Assembly: GCA_016463775.1 (NCBI GenBank)
Contig: JAEMQQ010000007.1
Location: 6,967-52,304, forward strand
Source of the DNA: Ilumatobacteraceae bacterium
GTDB taxonomy: Bacteria > Actinomycetota > Acidimicrobiia > Acidimicrobiales > Ilumatobacteraceae
Direction of reading: 5' to 3'
DNA length: 45,338 nt
Below are positions 34,626-43,802 of this stretch, piece after piece; position 1 is the stretch's first letter; each line of letters opens with the position of its first letter. Position numbers and translations under genes: made by a program. Below the pieces are notes generated by a model that was given only the letters and a program-made list of their open reading frames with translations, ran no database searches and was not told the DNA's origin.

Positions 34626-35744
34626 TCAGACGTCGATACCGCGGGGGAGTCGCGCGCGGTCATAGTCGAGTAGTTGCAGCGCCTGACGACAAGCGAAGCG
34701 GTCGGTCATGCCCGCCACATAGATGACGGCCTGTCGCAGTGCATCGGCACTGTGGGCCGGCCCGACACCTTGTTCGAAGGCCACTGCCATGTGTTGTGGT
34801 TGGGCATGAAGGTGTTCGACCAATGCCCGTAGCAAATCGACCACCGACTTGGCTTGCGCCCGTGATTCGGTGCGCATGTAGATGTTGTCGTAATTGAATT
34901 TGCGGAATGCAGCAAGGGCTTCGGCCGTCTCGGCGGTCATGCCGATTCGACCCGAGTGTCGGGCAGCTTCGATCATCGCGGTGATGAACGAACGCAATTG
35001 CGAGCCGCGTGTCGTGCCGCAGCGTGCCCGCACCTCGTCGGGAAGATGGTCGGCGACGACGAGACCGGTCGATACCGCATCTTCGAAATCGTGGCAGACA
35101 TATGCGATGCGATCAGCCCATGACACGACTTCGCCCTCGGGGGTGGCAGGGGCAGGCCGCGACCATGAGTGATTGCGAATACCGTCGAGCGTTTCGAGGC
35201 ACAAGTTGAGCGACGACAGCGCGACGTCGGCACCCCACACGGCGTGGTCGTAGCCGCCATCGACGTACGGCGAGAGGGCATCTTCGCTGGCGTGACCACC
35301 GGGGCCATGTCCACAATCGTGGCCAAGGGCGATGGCTTCGGTGAGTGCCACATTGAGCCCGAGTGCCCGCGCGATCGACACGGCGACCTGCGCGACCTCG
35401 AGCGCATGGGTGAGGCGCGTTCGTTGATGATCTTCGGGGAAGACGAACACCTGGGTCTTGCCGGCGAGTCGCCGAAACGATGACGCGTGCAGGATGCGGT
35501 CTCGGTCGCGTTCAAAGCACGTGCGGAACAGGTCTGGCTCTTCGGCGACCGTACGATTTCCTGCACCGAACGACCGCGTGGCGAGCGGCGCCAGAAATTC
35601 GGCTTCATGCGCCTCGCGGGCATCGCGCGAGACCAGCTCGAGGCGACCGGTACCCGCCCACGAATCGGCATGTGCAAACCGAATGGTGCCATCGGAGGTG
35701 TGTCCGTGCATCGTTGCTGCCCATGATTCGGCGCGTGATGTCAT
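34626..35744 (-). CDS. dgt: Deoxyguanosinetriphosphate triphosphohydrolase-like HD-domain protein
   Basis: A 372-residue dNTPase that releases triphosphate from dGTP or related dNTPs. RDRDRILHASSFRRLAGKTQVF is the family hallmark; HD-site residues are in RLTHALEVAQ and HDCGHGPGGH with a later Asp (SWADRIAYVCHDFED). ATG 35744 is preferred over an upstream frame extension. It is divergent from obg and splits the usual rpmA-obg unit. Confidence 0.92.
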   Translation of the reverse strand: MTSRAESWAATMHGHTSDGTIRFAHADSWAGTGRLELVSRDAREAHEAEFLAPLATRSFGAGNRTVAEEPDLFRTCFERDRDRILHASSFRRLAGKTQVFVFPEDHQRTRLTHALEVAQVAVSIARALGLNVALTEAIALGHDCGHGPGGHASEDALSPYVDGGYDHAVWGADVALSSLNLCLETLDGIRNHSWSRPAPATPEGEVVSWADRIAYVCHDFEDAVSTGLVVADHLPDEVRARCGTTRGSQLRSFITAMIEAARHSGRIGMTAETAEALAAFRKFNYDNIYMRTESRAQAKSVVDLLRALVEHLHAQPQHMAVAFEQGVGPAHSADALRQAVIYVAGMTDRFACRQALQLLDYDRARLPRGIDV

Positions 35745-35781
35745 AGGTTCACGATACGCAGTGGGTCTGCGCTTGTAGCGT

Positions 35782-35802
35782 AAAAAGGCCGCCACTTCGG
35801 CC
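35782..35802 (-). terminator. Hairpin followed by a T run on the minus strand
   Basis: Read on the minus strand, GGCCG-AAGTGG-CGGCC (35802-35787) is followed by TTTTT (35786-35782). It stands in the 84-bp gap between dgt and obg, upstream of the dgt start. It could stop antisense transcripts from obg or act as a leader terminator for dgt. Confidence 0.4.
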
Positions 35803-35828
35803 CCAGCATCACCAGGAGATCATCAAAT

Positions 35829-37091
35829 ATGAGTGCCTTCGTCGATGAAGCACAACTCAACGTTTGTGGTGGACAGGGCGGGGCAGGGTGTGTGAGTTTC
35901 CGCCGTGAAGGCCCCGAGGTGTTCGGCGGACCGAACGGTGGTGACGGTGGTGATGGCGGTGCGGTGTGGCTGATTGCCGATCACAACGTGGCGTCACTCG
36001 TGGCCTTCCGCGACCATCCACACCGCCGCGGCGAAGACGGTGTGTCCGGAATGGGCAAAGACCTGCACGGTCGTCGTGGTCGCCCGCTGGAAGTCAAGGT
36101 GCCCGAGGGCACGATCGTGAAGGACTTCGACTCTGGTGAAGTGCTGGCTGACCTGCGCACCCACGGCATTCGCTGGCAGGCGATTCCTGGTGGTCAAGGT
36201 GGTCGAGGCAACGCACGATTCCTCACCAACAAGCGACGAGCGCCAAAATTCGCCGAGCAGGGTGAACACGGCCCGAACCGGTGGTTGCTCTTAGAACTGA
36301 AATTGATGGCCGACGTTGCCCTTGTCGGGTATCCGAACGCCGGCAAGAGCACGTTCATCTCGGCGGTGTCAGCGGCCAAACCAAAAATTGCGAACTATCC
36401 GTTCACCACGCTTGAACCACATCTCGGCGTGGTGCGCATGGGGGAGGAAACCGAGTTCGTCATCGCCGATATTCCCGGCCTCATCGAAGGTGCCAGTCAA
36501 GGTCGGGGCCTCGGGCATCAATTCTTGCGCCACATCGAGCGGGCCCGGGTGCTGTGCATTCTCGCTGACCTCGTCTCGATGGAGGGCATCGCACCCGAGA
36601 CCCAAGTAGAAGTGCTGCTTGGTGAGTTGCAGGCGTATCGGCCAGAACTCCTCGAGCGCCCACGCTTGATCGTCGGCACCAAGCTCGACTCCGTCGACCC
36701 AGACACCAAGGCCAAGTGGGAAGCCTCGGGCAACCGTGTCATGTCGGCGGTCACTGGGGCCGGCGTGCGCGACGTGCTCGGTGCGCTGGCGGAGATCGTG
36801 CGTGACGCCCGAGCGGTGCCCGACGTTGACGACACCGAAATTACCATCCGCCCGCAGGCTGACGGCACGCGGGTGGAGAAATTGGGGGACAACGAGTTCC
36901 GCCTGCACGGCAGATCAGTGGAGCGTGCCGTCGCCTTGAGTGACGTCAATTCACCCGATGCACTCAACTACATCGATGATCGTCTCACCGGGCTCGGTGT
37001 GCCACGGTTGCTGTCGCGGGCAGGTGCCCAAGACGGGGCGACCATCCACATCAAAGAATTCAGTTTCGAATACACGCGTGAGGTTGGCTGA
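35829..37091 (+). CDS. obg: Obg family GTPase (ribosome assembly and stress)
   Basis: A 420-residue GTPase. The glycine-rich Obg domain (VCGGQGGAGCVSFRRE, PNGGDGGDGG) takes up residues 1-~158, then the G domain: GYPNAGKST, the switch region ending TTLEPHLG, DIPGLIEGA, and GTKLD. An OCT-type C-terminal domain follows (DDTEITIRPQADGTRVEK). A good CAGGAG precedes ATG 35829. Associates with the 50S subunit; usually co-transcribed with rplU-rpmA but here separated from them. Confidence 0.97.
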   Translation: MSAFVDEAQLNVCGGQGGAGCVSFRREGPEVFGGPNGGDGGDGGAVWLIADHNVASLVAFRDHPHRRGEDGVSGMGKDLHGRRGRPLEVKVPEGTIVKDFDSGEVLADLRTHGIRWQAIPGGQGGRGNARFLTNKRRAPKFAEQGEHGPNRWLLLELKLMADVALVGYPNAGKSTFISAVSAAKPKIANYPFTTLEPHLGVVRMGEETEFVIADIPGLIEGASQGRGLGHQFLRHIERARVLCILADLVSMEGIAPETQVEVLLGELQAYRPELLERPRLIVGTKLDSVDPDTKAKWEASGNRVMSAVTGAGVRDVLGALAEIVRDARAVPDVDDTEITIRPQADGTRVEKLGDNEFRLHGRSVERAVALSDVNSPDALNYIDDRLTGLGVPRLLSRAGAQDGATIHIKEFSFEYTREVG

Positions 37092-37119
37092 CCATGGGGT
37101 TGGTTCTGGTACACCCAGC

Positions 37120-38205
37120 ATGAAGCTCGTCGCAAAAATCGGAACATCGTCGATCACCGACGCACGTGGAGCCATCGACGTTGCAATGGTCGAATCGCTC
37201 TGTGCCCAAGTGGCGCAACTACGGGCGAATGGCCACGAGGTGCTCGTCGTAACCAGCGGTGCCGTCGCCGGCGGGGTCGCGGCACTCGGCCTGACCGAAC
37301 GCCCAACCGATACTGCAACGTTGCAGGCACTCTCGGCTGCCGGTCAGAGTCGTCTCATGGGTCACTACAACATGGCCCTTGATCGACACGGCCTGGTCGG
37401 GGCCCAGGTGCTCCTCGTGCCGAACGACTTCATCGATCGTGCGCAGTACCTCCATGCGCGACAGACCATGTTGCGACTGCTTGAACTTGGCTGCGTGCCG
37501 ATCATCAACGAAAACGATGCCATTGCGAGTGATGAAATTCGTTTTGGCGACAACGATCGAATTGCCGCCCTGGTTGCCCACAGTGTCGACGCCGATGTAC
37601 TCGTGTTGCTCACCGACACCGAAGGCCTGTTTACCGCTGACCCGACGCACAATCCAGCGGCTGCACTGATTACTCACGTGGCGGCCAACGATGAGCTCAT
37701 GTCGGTGCGCGCCGGGTCGTCGACGACCGCGTGGGGGAGCGGGGGTATGGCGTCAAAATTGACCGCGGCACGCATCGCCAGTTGGTCGGGGGTGCGCACC
37801 GTGATCGCCCGCGCCACACGCCCGAATGTGTTGCAGGATGCAGCCGCTGGCGCCGTCGACGTGGGCACCACGTTTGCCGCCCACGATCGCCGTCTGACTG
37901 CACGTAAGTTATGGATTGCATTCGCCGCCCAGCCGACAGGGTCGGTCACAGTCGACGCCGGCGCCGCCACTGCGCTGGTGACGCGCGGGGTGTCGTTGCT
38001 GCACGCCGGCGTGGTTGAGGTGCGGGGTGACTTCACGACTGCCGACATCGTCGAGGTGCTGGATGTCGCCGGCGATGTGATCGCCCGTGGTTTGGCCCGG
38101 GTGGATGCGCGTCAAGCAGCGGCGGCGGCCGGCAAAAAAAGCAGCGAGTTACCCGATGATGTACCAACTGAATTGGTGCATCGTGATGATCTCATCGTTT
38201 ATTGA
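37120..38205 (+). CDS. proB: Glutamate 5-kinase
   Basis: A 361-residue enzyme for the first step of proline synthesis. N-terminal amino-acid kinase domain: VAKIGTSSIT, VTSGAVAGGVAALGL, INENDAIASDEIRFGDND, LLTDTEGLF, and the GSGGMASKLTAA motif; a PUA domain ends the protein (AARKLWI...ARGLARVDA). ATG 37120 starts where the family begins. proA does not follow. It overlaps the convergent murJ gene by seven bases. Confidence 0.96.
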   Translation: MKLVAKIGTSSITDARGAIDVAMVESLCAQVAQLRANGHEVLVVTSGAVAGGVAALGLTERPTDTATLQALSAAGQSRLMGHYNMALDRHGLVGAQVLLVPNDFIDRAQYLHARQTMLRLLELGCVPIINENDAIASDEIRFGDNDRIAALVAHSVDADVLVLLTDTEGLFTADPTHNPAAALITHVAANDELMSVRAGSSTTAWGSGGMASKLTAARIASWSGVRTVIARATRPNVLQDAAAGAVDVGTTFAAHDRRLTARKLWIAFAAQPTGSVTVDAGAATALVTRGVSLLHAGVVEVRGDFTTADIVEVLDVAGDVIARGLARVDARQAAAAAGKKSSELPDDVPTELVHRDDLIVY

Positions 38206-39581
38206 TAAGACCGTTTACTTATAAGACCGTTCAGGCCCGCGGTGCCGTGCTTGCGCCGCAGCACCTCCACCGCCACGACTGCCGAAACAAGGTAGGAGAT
38301 CGCGAACGCCAGGCCGAGACCCTGCACGCCGTACGGCGGTACCAGCACGAAGGCCAGCAGCACGTTGAGCACGTTCTGGATCACGTTGATGACGAACGGT
38401 GTGCGCGTATCGCCGTGACTATAGAACCCGCGCAACGTAAACAAATACAGCGAGAAGCCAACCAAACCGATTGCCAGACCGCTGAGTGCTTGCGCGGTTG
38501 AGGCCACTGCCGTATCGCTGAACTCGCCCCAGCCGAGCAAGATCTGCACGATTGGCCGGGCGAAAATTGCCAGGGCGATACTCGGCAGCAATGTGAGGGT
38601 CACGGTCATCCGTGCGCCACGGGCGAATTGATTCTGAAATTCCGTTTGATTGCCCTGCGCGGCGGCCCGGGCCAGTAATGGGGCGGCAGTCGTCACGATC
38701 GTGACTGCCAGCAACCCATGTGGCAACTGGAAGATCATCATTGCTTTGGCGTACGCGTCGAGTTGGCCACTCCCGGGTTCGGCCAGATTCTTGACGACCA
38801 CCAATGCCATCTGATTTGCGGCGATGTACCCGATCGTCCAGCCGGAAAGTCGGGCCAGTTCGCGTACGGCTGGATGGCGCGGGGCAAAGTGGGGCCGCGG
38901 CAACGCCCCGGTGCGAATCGCGGCAATGAGCACGAGAGCCGCCATTGCTGCGATGCCGACGGTGGGCCCGAGTGTGAACCACCAGAACAATCGGGTTCCC
39001 GCTGCGGCATTGGCCAGGTCGACTTCGAGAATCGCGGTGTCGGTGCGCAGCGCAAGCAGGGCAGCGATGGCGACCAAATTCGACGCAACCGGCGCCCAGG
39101 CGGCAATCAGGAACCGGCCCTGCGCATGCAGGATTGCGGCGGCCAGTGCGTTGACACCGTAGAAAAAGATCTGGATGAGAAACACCTGCGTGAGTGCGGT
39201 GCCGACCGTGTGGAACAGTTCGGCGTCGCCAGTCGGGGAGAGTGCGTACAGTCGAAAAATCAGCGGAGCAGCAGCGATGGCCAGCACGGTGATGAGGGCC
39301 AGGGTGACCAGCCCCGTGCCGAAGACTGCAGCGGTACCACTGCGATCGTTGCGTTCTCGATGGCCGACGAAGAGCGGTACGAGTGTGGCGGTCAGGGTGC
39401 CACCGAGCAGCAGTTCATAGATCACGTTCGGGGCGTTGTTGCCGACATCAAACGCGTCGGCTAGTGCCGTTTGACCGATGATTGCTGCGAAGATAACGAG
39501 CCTCGCCAGCCCGGTGATTCGTGATGCGAGGGTGCCACTCGCCACGCCGAGATTGCTCGCCAAGAGCGAGCGCTTAACCAC
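38199..39581 (-). CDS. murJ: Lipid II flippase MurJ/MviN family
   Basis: A 460-residue polytopic MOP-superfamily protein with about 13-14 helices that moves lipid II across the membrane. The opening SLLASNLGVASGTLASRITGLARLV, then NAPNVIYELLLGGTLTATLVPLF and FQLPHGLLAVTIVTTAAPLLAR, are typical of MurJ. GTG 39581 is chosen because conservation begins there. It is somewhat short (usual about 500). The C-terminal codons hold an 11-bp direct repeat (ATAAGACCGTT on the plus strand at 38205-38215 and 38221-38231). Confidence 0.92.
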   Translation of the reverse strand: MVKRSLLASNLGVASGTLASRITGLARLVIFAAIIGQTALADAFDVGNNAPNVIYELLLGGTLTATLVPLFVGHRERNDRSGTAAVFGTGLVTLALITVLAIAAAPLIFRLYALSPTGDAELFHTVGTALTQVFLIQIFFYGVNALAAAILHAQGRFLIAAWAPVASNLVAIAALLALRTDTAILEVDLANAAAGTRLFWWFTLGPTVGIAAMAALVLIAAIRTGALPRPHFAPRHPAVRELARLSGWTIGYIAANQMALVVVKNLAEPGSGQLDAYAKAMMIFQLPHGLLAVTIVTTAAPLLARAAAQGNQTEFQNQFARGARMTVTLTLLPSIALAIFARPIVQILLGWGEFSDTAVASTAQALSGLAIGLVGFSLYLFTLRGFYSHGDTRTPFVINVIQNVLNVLLAFVLVPPYGVQGLGLAFAISYLVSAVVAVEVLRRKHGTAGLNGLISKRSYQ

Positions 39582-39650
39582 ATCGTTCAGGCTATTCGCT
39601 GGGTCGGTTCGGTGAGAGGCACGGCGTGCGGCATGAGTAGCCTTGCGCAG

Positions 39651-40517
39651 ATGACTAGTACCTTCAGCTCCGTTGCACAGGTCCGCGATGGACTCAAGAC
39701 GCTCAATTATCTCGCCGATGACGGCATTGCCGGCGTCGTGTACCTCGCCCAACGCCTTGGTAAGCCGGTCTTGATCGAGGGCCCGGCCGGCACCGGTAAG
39801 ACGCAGTTGGCCAAGAGTGTCGCCGAACTCGTTGGTGCACGGCTCATTCGATTGCAGTGCTACGAGGGCCTCGACGAATCAAAAGCGCTCTATGAGTGGA
39901 ACTACAAAAAGCAGTTGCTGCGCATTCAATCCGACAAAAAGAGTGATACCTGGTCGGACGTCCACGATGACATTTTCAGCGACGAGTTCCTCCTCACACG
40001 CCCGTTGCTGGAGGCCATCTCGGCACCAGATCCGGTCGTGTTGCTGATCGACGAAGTCGATCGTGTCGAGGTCGAAACCGAGGCTTTGCTGCTCGAGGTG
40101 TTGAGCGAATACCAAGTGTCGATTCCGGAACTGGGCACGATCACCGCCAAGCAAATCCCGATGGTGTTCCTCACCTCGAACAACACCCGCGAGCTGTCCG
40201 AGGCGTTGAAGCGTCGTTGTTTGTACCTCCACGTCGACTATCCCGACCTTGAACGCGAGAAAGAAATCGTGCTGGCTCGGGTGCCGGATATCAGCAAGAA
40301 CCTCGCCGACCAGATTGCGCGCATCGTGCGCAGCATCCGCCAACTCGACCTCAAAAAGGCCCCGTCGGTGAGCGAAACACTCGACTGGGCCCGCACGCTC
40401 ATCCTGCTTGGTGTCGAACATATCGATGCCCAGCAGGCCAAAGAAACGTTGCACGTGCTGTTGAAATACCAAACCGATATCGCCAAGGCTGCCAAAGAGC
40501 TGTCGGTCGTCGAGTAG
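39651..40517 (+). CDS. MoxR-type AAA+ ATPase (CoxD-like)
   Basis: A protein of about 288 residues. Walker A GPAGTGKTQ, sensor and Walker B VVLLIDEVDRVE, SNNTRELSEALKRRCL (sensor 1 and arginine finger). The N-terminus FSSVAQVRDGLKTLNYLADDGIAGVVYLAQRLGKP is like CoxD/MoxR ATPases, which act with VWA proteins to mature or insert cofactors into metalloenzymes. ATG 39651 is chosen from the conserved region; ATG 39633 would add six residues. Pairs with the VWA gene seven bases downstream. Confidence 0.92.
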   Translation: MTSTFSSVAQVRDGLKTLNYLADDGIAGVVYLAQRLGKPVLIEGPAGTGKTQLAKSVAELVGARLIRLQCYEGLDESKALYEWNYKKQLLRIQSDKKSDTWSDVHDDIFSDEFLLTRPLLEAISAPDPVVLLIDEVDRVEVETEALLLEVLSEYQVSIPELGTITAKQIPMVFLTSNNTRELSEALKRRCLYLHVDYPDLEREKEIVLARVPDISKNLADQIARIVRSIRQLDLKKAPSVSETLDWARTLILLGVEHIDAQQAKETLHVLLKYQTDIAKAAKELSVVE

Positions 40518-40524
40518 GCACACC

Positions 40525-41976
40525 ATGCCGGCCATCGACCTGATGTCCGGGTTCGTCGCAGAATTGCGGCGCGCCGGACTGCCCGTGAGCCTCACGGAGA
40601 ACCTTGACGCCATGGAGGCGGTCAAGGTGATTCCAATCGAAGATCGTGATGCGTTCAAGTACGCACTCGGTGCCACCCTGGTAAAGAATTCGTCGCACTG
40701 GCGCGTGTTTGAAACGATCTTCGAGGTGTATTTTTCGCTGCGTGGTTCGCAGTACAACATCGTCGACCCGAGCGACGACCAGGCCGACGAGTTCTGGCGT
40801 GACGAACAAGACCAAGCGCAACAGGGGCAAGGTGAAGGTCGCGGTGCCGGCGGTGGTGGTCTCGAGGCGCTGACCCCGGAGGAACTCGCCAACATGTTGA
40901 TGCGTGCACTCATGGCTGGTGACCAGGCGATGATGCGAGCCCTCGCCCGACAATCCGTGGCGCGCTTCGCCGGAATGGAACCGGGCCGCCCCGTCGGTGG
41001 CACCTATTACCTGTATCGCACCCTGCGCAATCTTGACCTTGACAACATGCTCGCCAAGTTGCTCGAAGCCGGAAAGCAGACGCCACAACGGGACACCAGC
41101 AATCTCGAGCAGCGACTGGCCAAGGACGAATACGAATCGCGCATCGAGCAGTTCAAAAAAGAGGTCGAGGCCGAAATTCGTCGGCGACTGGTGGCCGACC
41201 GCGGGGCCGAGGCGATGGCCAAAACCCTGCGCAAGCCCCTGCCCGAGGATGTGGAGTTCATGCATGCCAGCCGCGAAGAAATGCAGTCACTGAAAAAAGC
41301 GCTGTTCCCGCTGACGCGCAAACTTGCCGCACGCCTCACGCGCAAACGTCGGCACGGTCGAAAAGGTGCGCTTGATTTTCGTAATACGGTGCGTCATTCG
41401 CTCAGTTACGGTGGCGTGCCGGCGGAGCCGAAATTCAAGTACCCACGCCCGGCCAAACCAGAACTCATGGTCATTGCCGACATCTCGGGCAGCGTCGCTG
41501 CGTTTGCGAGGTTCACGTTGATGCTGGTGTACGCGATGCAAAGCCAGTTCAGCAAGGTGCGGTCGTTCGTCTTCATCGATGGCATCGACGAGGTGACCAA
41601 ATACTTCAAGGCCACCGAAGACATCCAGGAAGCGATCCACAAGGTGAACACCGAGGCTGATGTCGTGTGGGTGGACGGACACTCGGATTATGGGCATGCC
41701 TTCGAGGTGTTCTGGGAGCGTTACGGCAAGGACATCAACCCCAAGACCACGGTGTTGCTGCTGGGCGATGCGCGCAACAACTATCACGCCTCGCAGAGTT
41801 GGGTCGTAAAAGAGATACGCAAGCATGCCCGGCACGTGTATTGGTTGAACCCCGAGCCACGCTCGTATTGGAACACGGGTGATTCCATCGTCGGCGAATA
41901 CGGCGGTCATACCGATGGCGTGTACGAGTGTCGCAATTTGCGTCAACTTGAAGGCTTCGTCGAAAAACTGGTATGA
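40525..41976 (+). CDS. VWA-domain protein of the CoxE family
   Basis: A 483-residue protein. The C-terminal half is a von Willebrand A domain with MIDAS motif DISGSV (start of VIADISGSV) and WVDGHSDYG...TTVLLLGDARNN. The N-terminal part, with a Gln/Gly-rich stretch (QAQQGQGEGRGAGGGG) and charged helices, is typical of CoxE-like partners of MoxR ATPases. It presumably works with the preceding ATPase as a chaperone for an unknown target; no CO dehydrogenase genes are present. The TGA overlaps the phosphatase ATG (ATGA). Confidence 0.92.
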   Translation: MPAIDLMSGFVAELRRAGLPVSLTENLDAMEAVKVIPIEDRDAFKYALGATLVKNSSHWRVFETIFEVYFSLRGSQYNIVDPSDDQADEFWRDEQDQAQQGQGEGRGAGGGGLEALTPEELANMLMRALMAGDQAMMRALARQSVARFAGMEPGRPVGGTYYLYRTLRNLDLDNMLAKLLEAGKQTPQRDTSNLEQRLAKDEYESRIEQFKKEVEAEIRRRLVADRGAEAMAKTLRKPLPEDVEFMHASREEMQSLKKALFPLTRKLAARLTRKRRHGRKGALDFRNTVRHSLSYGGVPAEPKFKYPRPAKPELMVIADISGSVAAFARFTLMLVYAMQSQFSKVRSFVFIDGIDEVTKYFKATEDIQEAIHKVNTEADVVWVDGHSDYGHAFEVFWERYGKDINPKTTVLLLGDARNNYHASQSWVVKEIRKHARHVYWLNPEPRSYWNTGDSIVGEYGGHTDGVYECRNLRQLEGFVEKLV

Positions 41977-42617
41977 GCGACACCCGTGTGGTGCTCGTGC
42001 GCCATGGCGAATCCTTCGCCAATGCCGAACGCTTCCTCGGGGGCTTACGTACCTGTCGTGGTCTGACCGATCATGGCCGAGCGCAGGCGCGGGTGCTCGG
42101 TGAGCGGTTGGCGCGCACGAGGGAACTGAGCGTCGACGCAGTGGTCTCGAGTTCGTATCCGCGGGCCCTGCAAACTGCCGAGATTATTTTGCCCTACGTC
42201 GGGCACTCGGTGCTCGACGTGCGTGCCGCGTTCGGTGAGCACGATCCCGGTCCGGAATGTGACGGGCTGAAATTCGACGAGTTCGTCGCGCGCTACGGCC
42301 CGCCAAACTTCAATGCCGACCCGCACGCAGTCACGTTCCCCGGTGGCGAGACGATCGCAGAATTTCATACGCGCATCATCGAGGCGTTCCGTGAACTGGA
42401 ACGCGACTATCGCAACCAGACGGTGGTCGTCAGTTGCCATGGTGGCACCATCGAAGGCTTGTTGCGCCACGCGCTGCAGACGCCATCAACGGGCCGGTTC
42501 GAGCTGTATGCAAAGAATTCTTCCATCACCGAATTGGTGCGGGCACGCGAAAATGTCTGGCGTCTCGTGCGCTACAACGATCACGCCCACCTTGCAGACC
42601 TTCCCGATCTCGAGTAG
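41973..42617 (+). CDS. Histidine phosphatase family protein (phosphoglycerate-mutase-like)
   Basis: A 214-residue protein with the catalytic RHGES near residues 10-14, SSSYPRALQTAEI, and the second catalytic His in SCHGGTIEGLL. It uses a phospho-histidine intermediate; substrates range from sugar phosphates to phosphoproteins. The N-terminal GLRTCRGLTDHGRAQARVLGERL segment fits small broad phosphatases. Overlaps the CoxE-like gene by four bases and precedes the lycopene cyclase by three. Confidence 0.9.
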   Translation: MSDTRVVLVRHGESFANAERFLGGLRTCRGLTDHGRAQARVLGERLARTRELSVDAVVSSSYPRALQTAEIILPYVGHSVLDVRAAFGEHDPGPECDGLKFDEFVARYGPPNFNADPHAVTFPGGETIAEFHTRIIEAFRELERDYRNQTVVVSCHGGTIEGLLRHALQTPSTGRFELYAKNSSITELVRARENVWRLVRYNDHAHLADLPDLE

Positions 42618-42620
42618 CAG

Positions 42621-43802
42621 ATGCGCCACGACGTTGTCATCGTCGGCGCGGGGCCTGCCGGCTTGTCGCTGGCCCATGGGCTGGTGTCGCGTGGTGTGGA
42701 CACGCTGGTGGTGGCACCGAATGGCGCCTGGCATGCCACGTACGGTGCCTGGCGAGACGATGTCGCAACGTGCGAGTTGGGGGCCCCACTAGACGCACTG
42801 GTGCGCGGAGCGTGGTCGACCGTGCGCGTCGTTGGCCGCCGTGAACATCGTTTGGCGCGACCGTATGTCGTGTTCGACAACGAGCTGCTTCGTGCAAGTT
42901 TGGGTGCTGGTGTCAGCGTGCTCGACGACACGGTAACGAGTGTGCAGCACGACATCGACACCTCGAGTGTGCGCCTGGGTAGTGGTGCCGAGATACGGGC
43001 ACGACTCGTGGTTGATGCGACTGGCAACGGGTCGCTCCTCGCTCGACGTGGCGTACCAGCAGGTGCCCAGACGGCCTACGGTCTCGTCGTGACCGATGCG
43101 CCCGACGACGTACCGCGGCGGGCCAAGGTGCAGCCCGATGTTTTCACGCTGATGGATTGGGGCACACCTCCCACGTTCTTGTATGCCGCCCGGTTCACCG
43201 ATGGTCGGGTGCTTGTTGAAGAAACATCGTTGTACGCTGACCCGCCGCACGACATCGACGACCTGCGCGCACGGCTAACGCAGCGACTCGGCGTTGACGC
43301 CACGACCACTGCCGACCGTATTGAACGAGTCAATATTCCGATGGGGGCACCGTTGCCGGTGCTCACGACACGCGTCGTGGGGTTCGGTGCTGCGGCCGGC
43401 TACACCCACCCGGTCACGGGCTACTCGGTCGCAGCGTCGCTTCGCGCAACGCCACGTATGGCTGACGTCGTTTGCCAAAATATCGCCCAAGCAAGGAGCG
43501 GTTCTGAATTGTCGCTCGCCGTGTGGGCTGCAGTATGGCCTGCTGCGTACGTGCGCACCCGCGGCTGGCACCAGATGGGTTTGTCGGTGTTGCAGTCATT
43601 GCCGCCCGAGTCGATCGGTGAATTCTTCGATGCATTCTTCGGCCTGCCACCCGAACAATGGGCCGCCTACCTGCGCATCGACAGCGAACCGGCAGTCGTT
43701 CGCCGGGCAATGCTCGGTGTGTTTCGTAACGTCAGCAACGGTGTGCGCCTCAGGTTGATGTCGTCGCCTGGCGCGCTGCTGCGAGCACTCGGCGCACGAT
43801 AA
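42621..43802 (+). CDS. Lycopene cyclase (CrtL/CrtY type, FAD-binding)
   Basis: A 393-residue flavoprotein that closes beta rings on lycopene. The FAD motif VIVGAGPAGLSLA starts the protein; diagnostic motifs are TYGAWRDD, VVDATGNG, QTAYGLVV, FTDGRVLVEETSL, NIPMGAPLP and GFGAAAGYTHPVTGYSVAASLR. It is the single-chain cyclase type, not the CrtYc/CrtYd pair of many other actinobacteria. No other carotenoid gene is in the window. Its last 53 bases overlap the end of the convergent SURF1 gene. Confidence 0.9.
   Translation: MRHDVVIVGAGPAGLSLAHGLVSRGVDTLVVAPNGAWHATYGAWRDDVATCELGAPLDALVRGAWSTVRVVGRREHRLARPYVVFDNELLRASLGAGVSVLDDTVTSVQHDIDTSSVRLGSGAEIRARLVVDATGNGSLLARRGVPAGAQTAYGLVVTDAPDDVPRRAKVQPDVFTLMDWGTPPTFLYAARFTDGRVLVEETSLYADPPHDIDDLRARLTQRLGVDATTTADRIERVNIPMGAPLPVLTTRVVGFGAAAGYTHPVTGYSVAASLRATPRMADVVCQNIAQARSGSELSLAVWAAVWPAAYVRTRGWHQMGLSVLQSLPPESIGEFFDAFFGLPPEQWAAYLRIDSEPAVVRRAMLGVFRNVSNGVRLRLMSSPGALLRALGAR

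Noticed and set aside
38718-39464. Plus-strand open frame inside murJ
   Set aside because: The minus frame encodes conserved MurJ helices; the plus frame is rich in Arg, Gly and Gln with no motif.
39879-41003. Long minus-strand open frame opposite the MoxR and VWA genes
   Set aside because: Spans two genes with clear catalytic motifs in the plus frames; low-complexity translation.
39651-41976. CO dehydrogenase maturation cluster
   Set aside because: CoxD/CoxE-like genes are present but no coxS, coxL or coxM; the broader MoxR/VWA label is safer.
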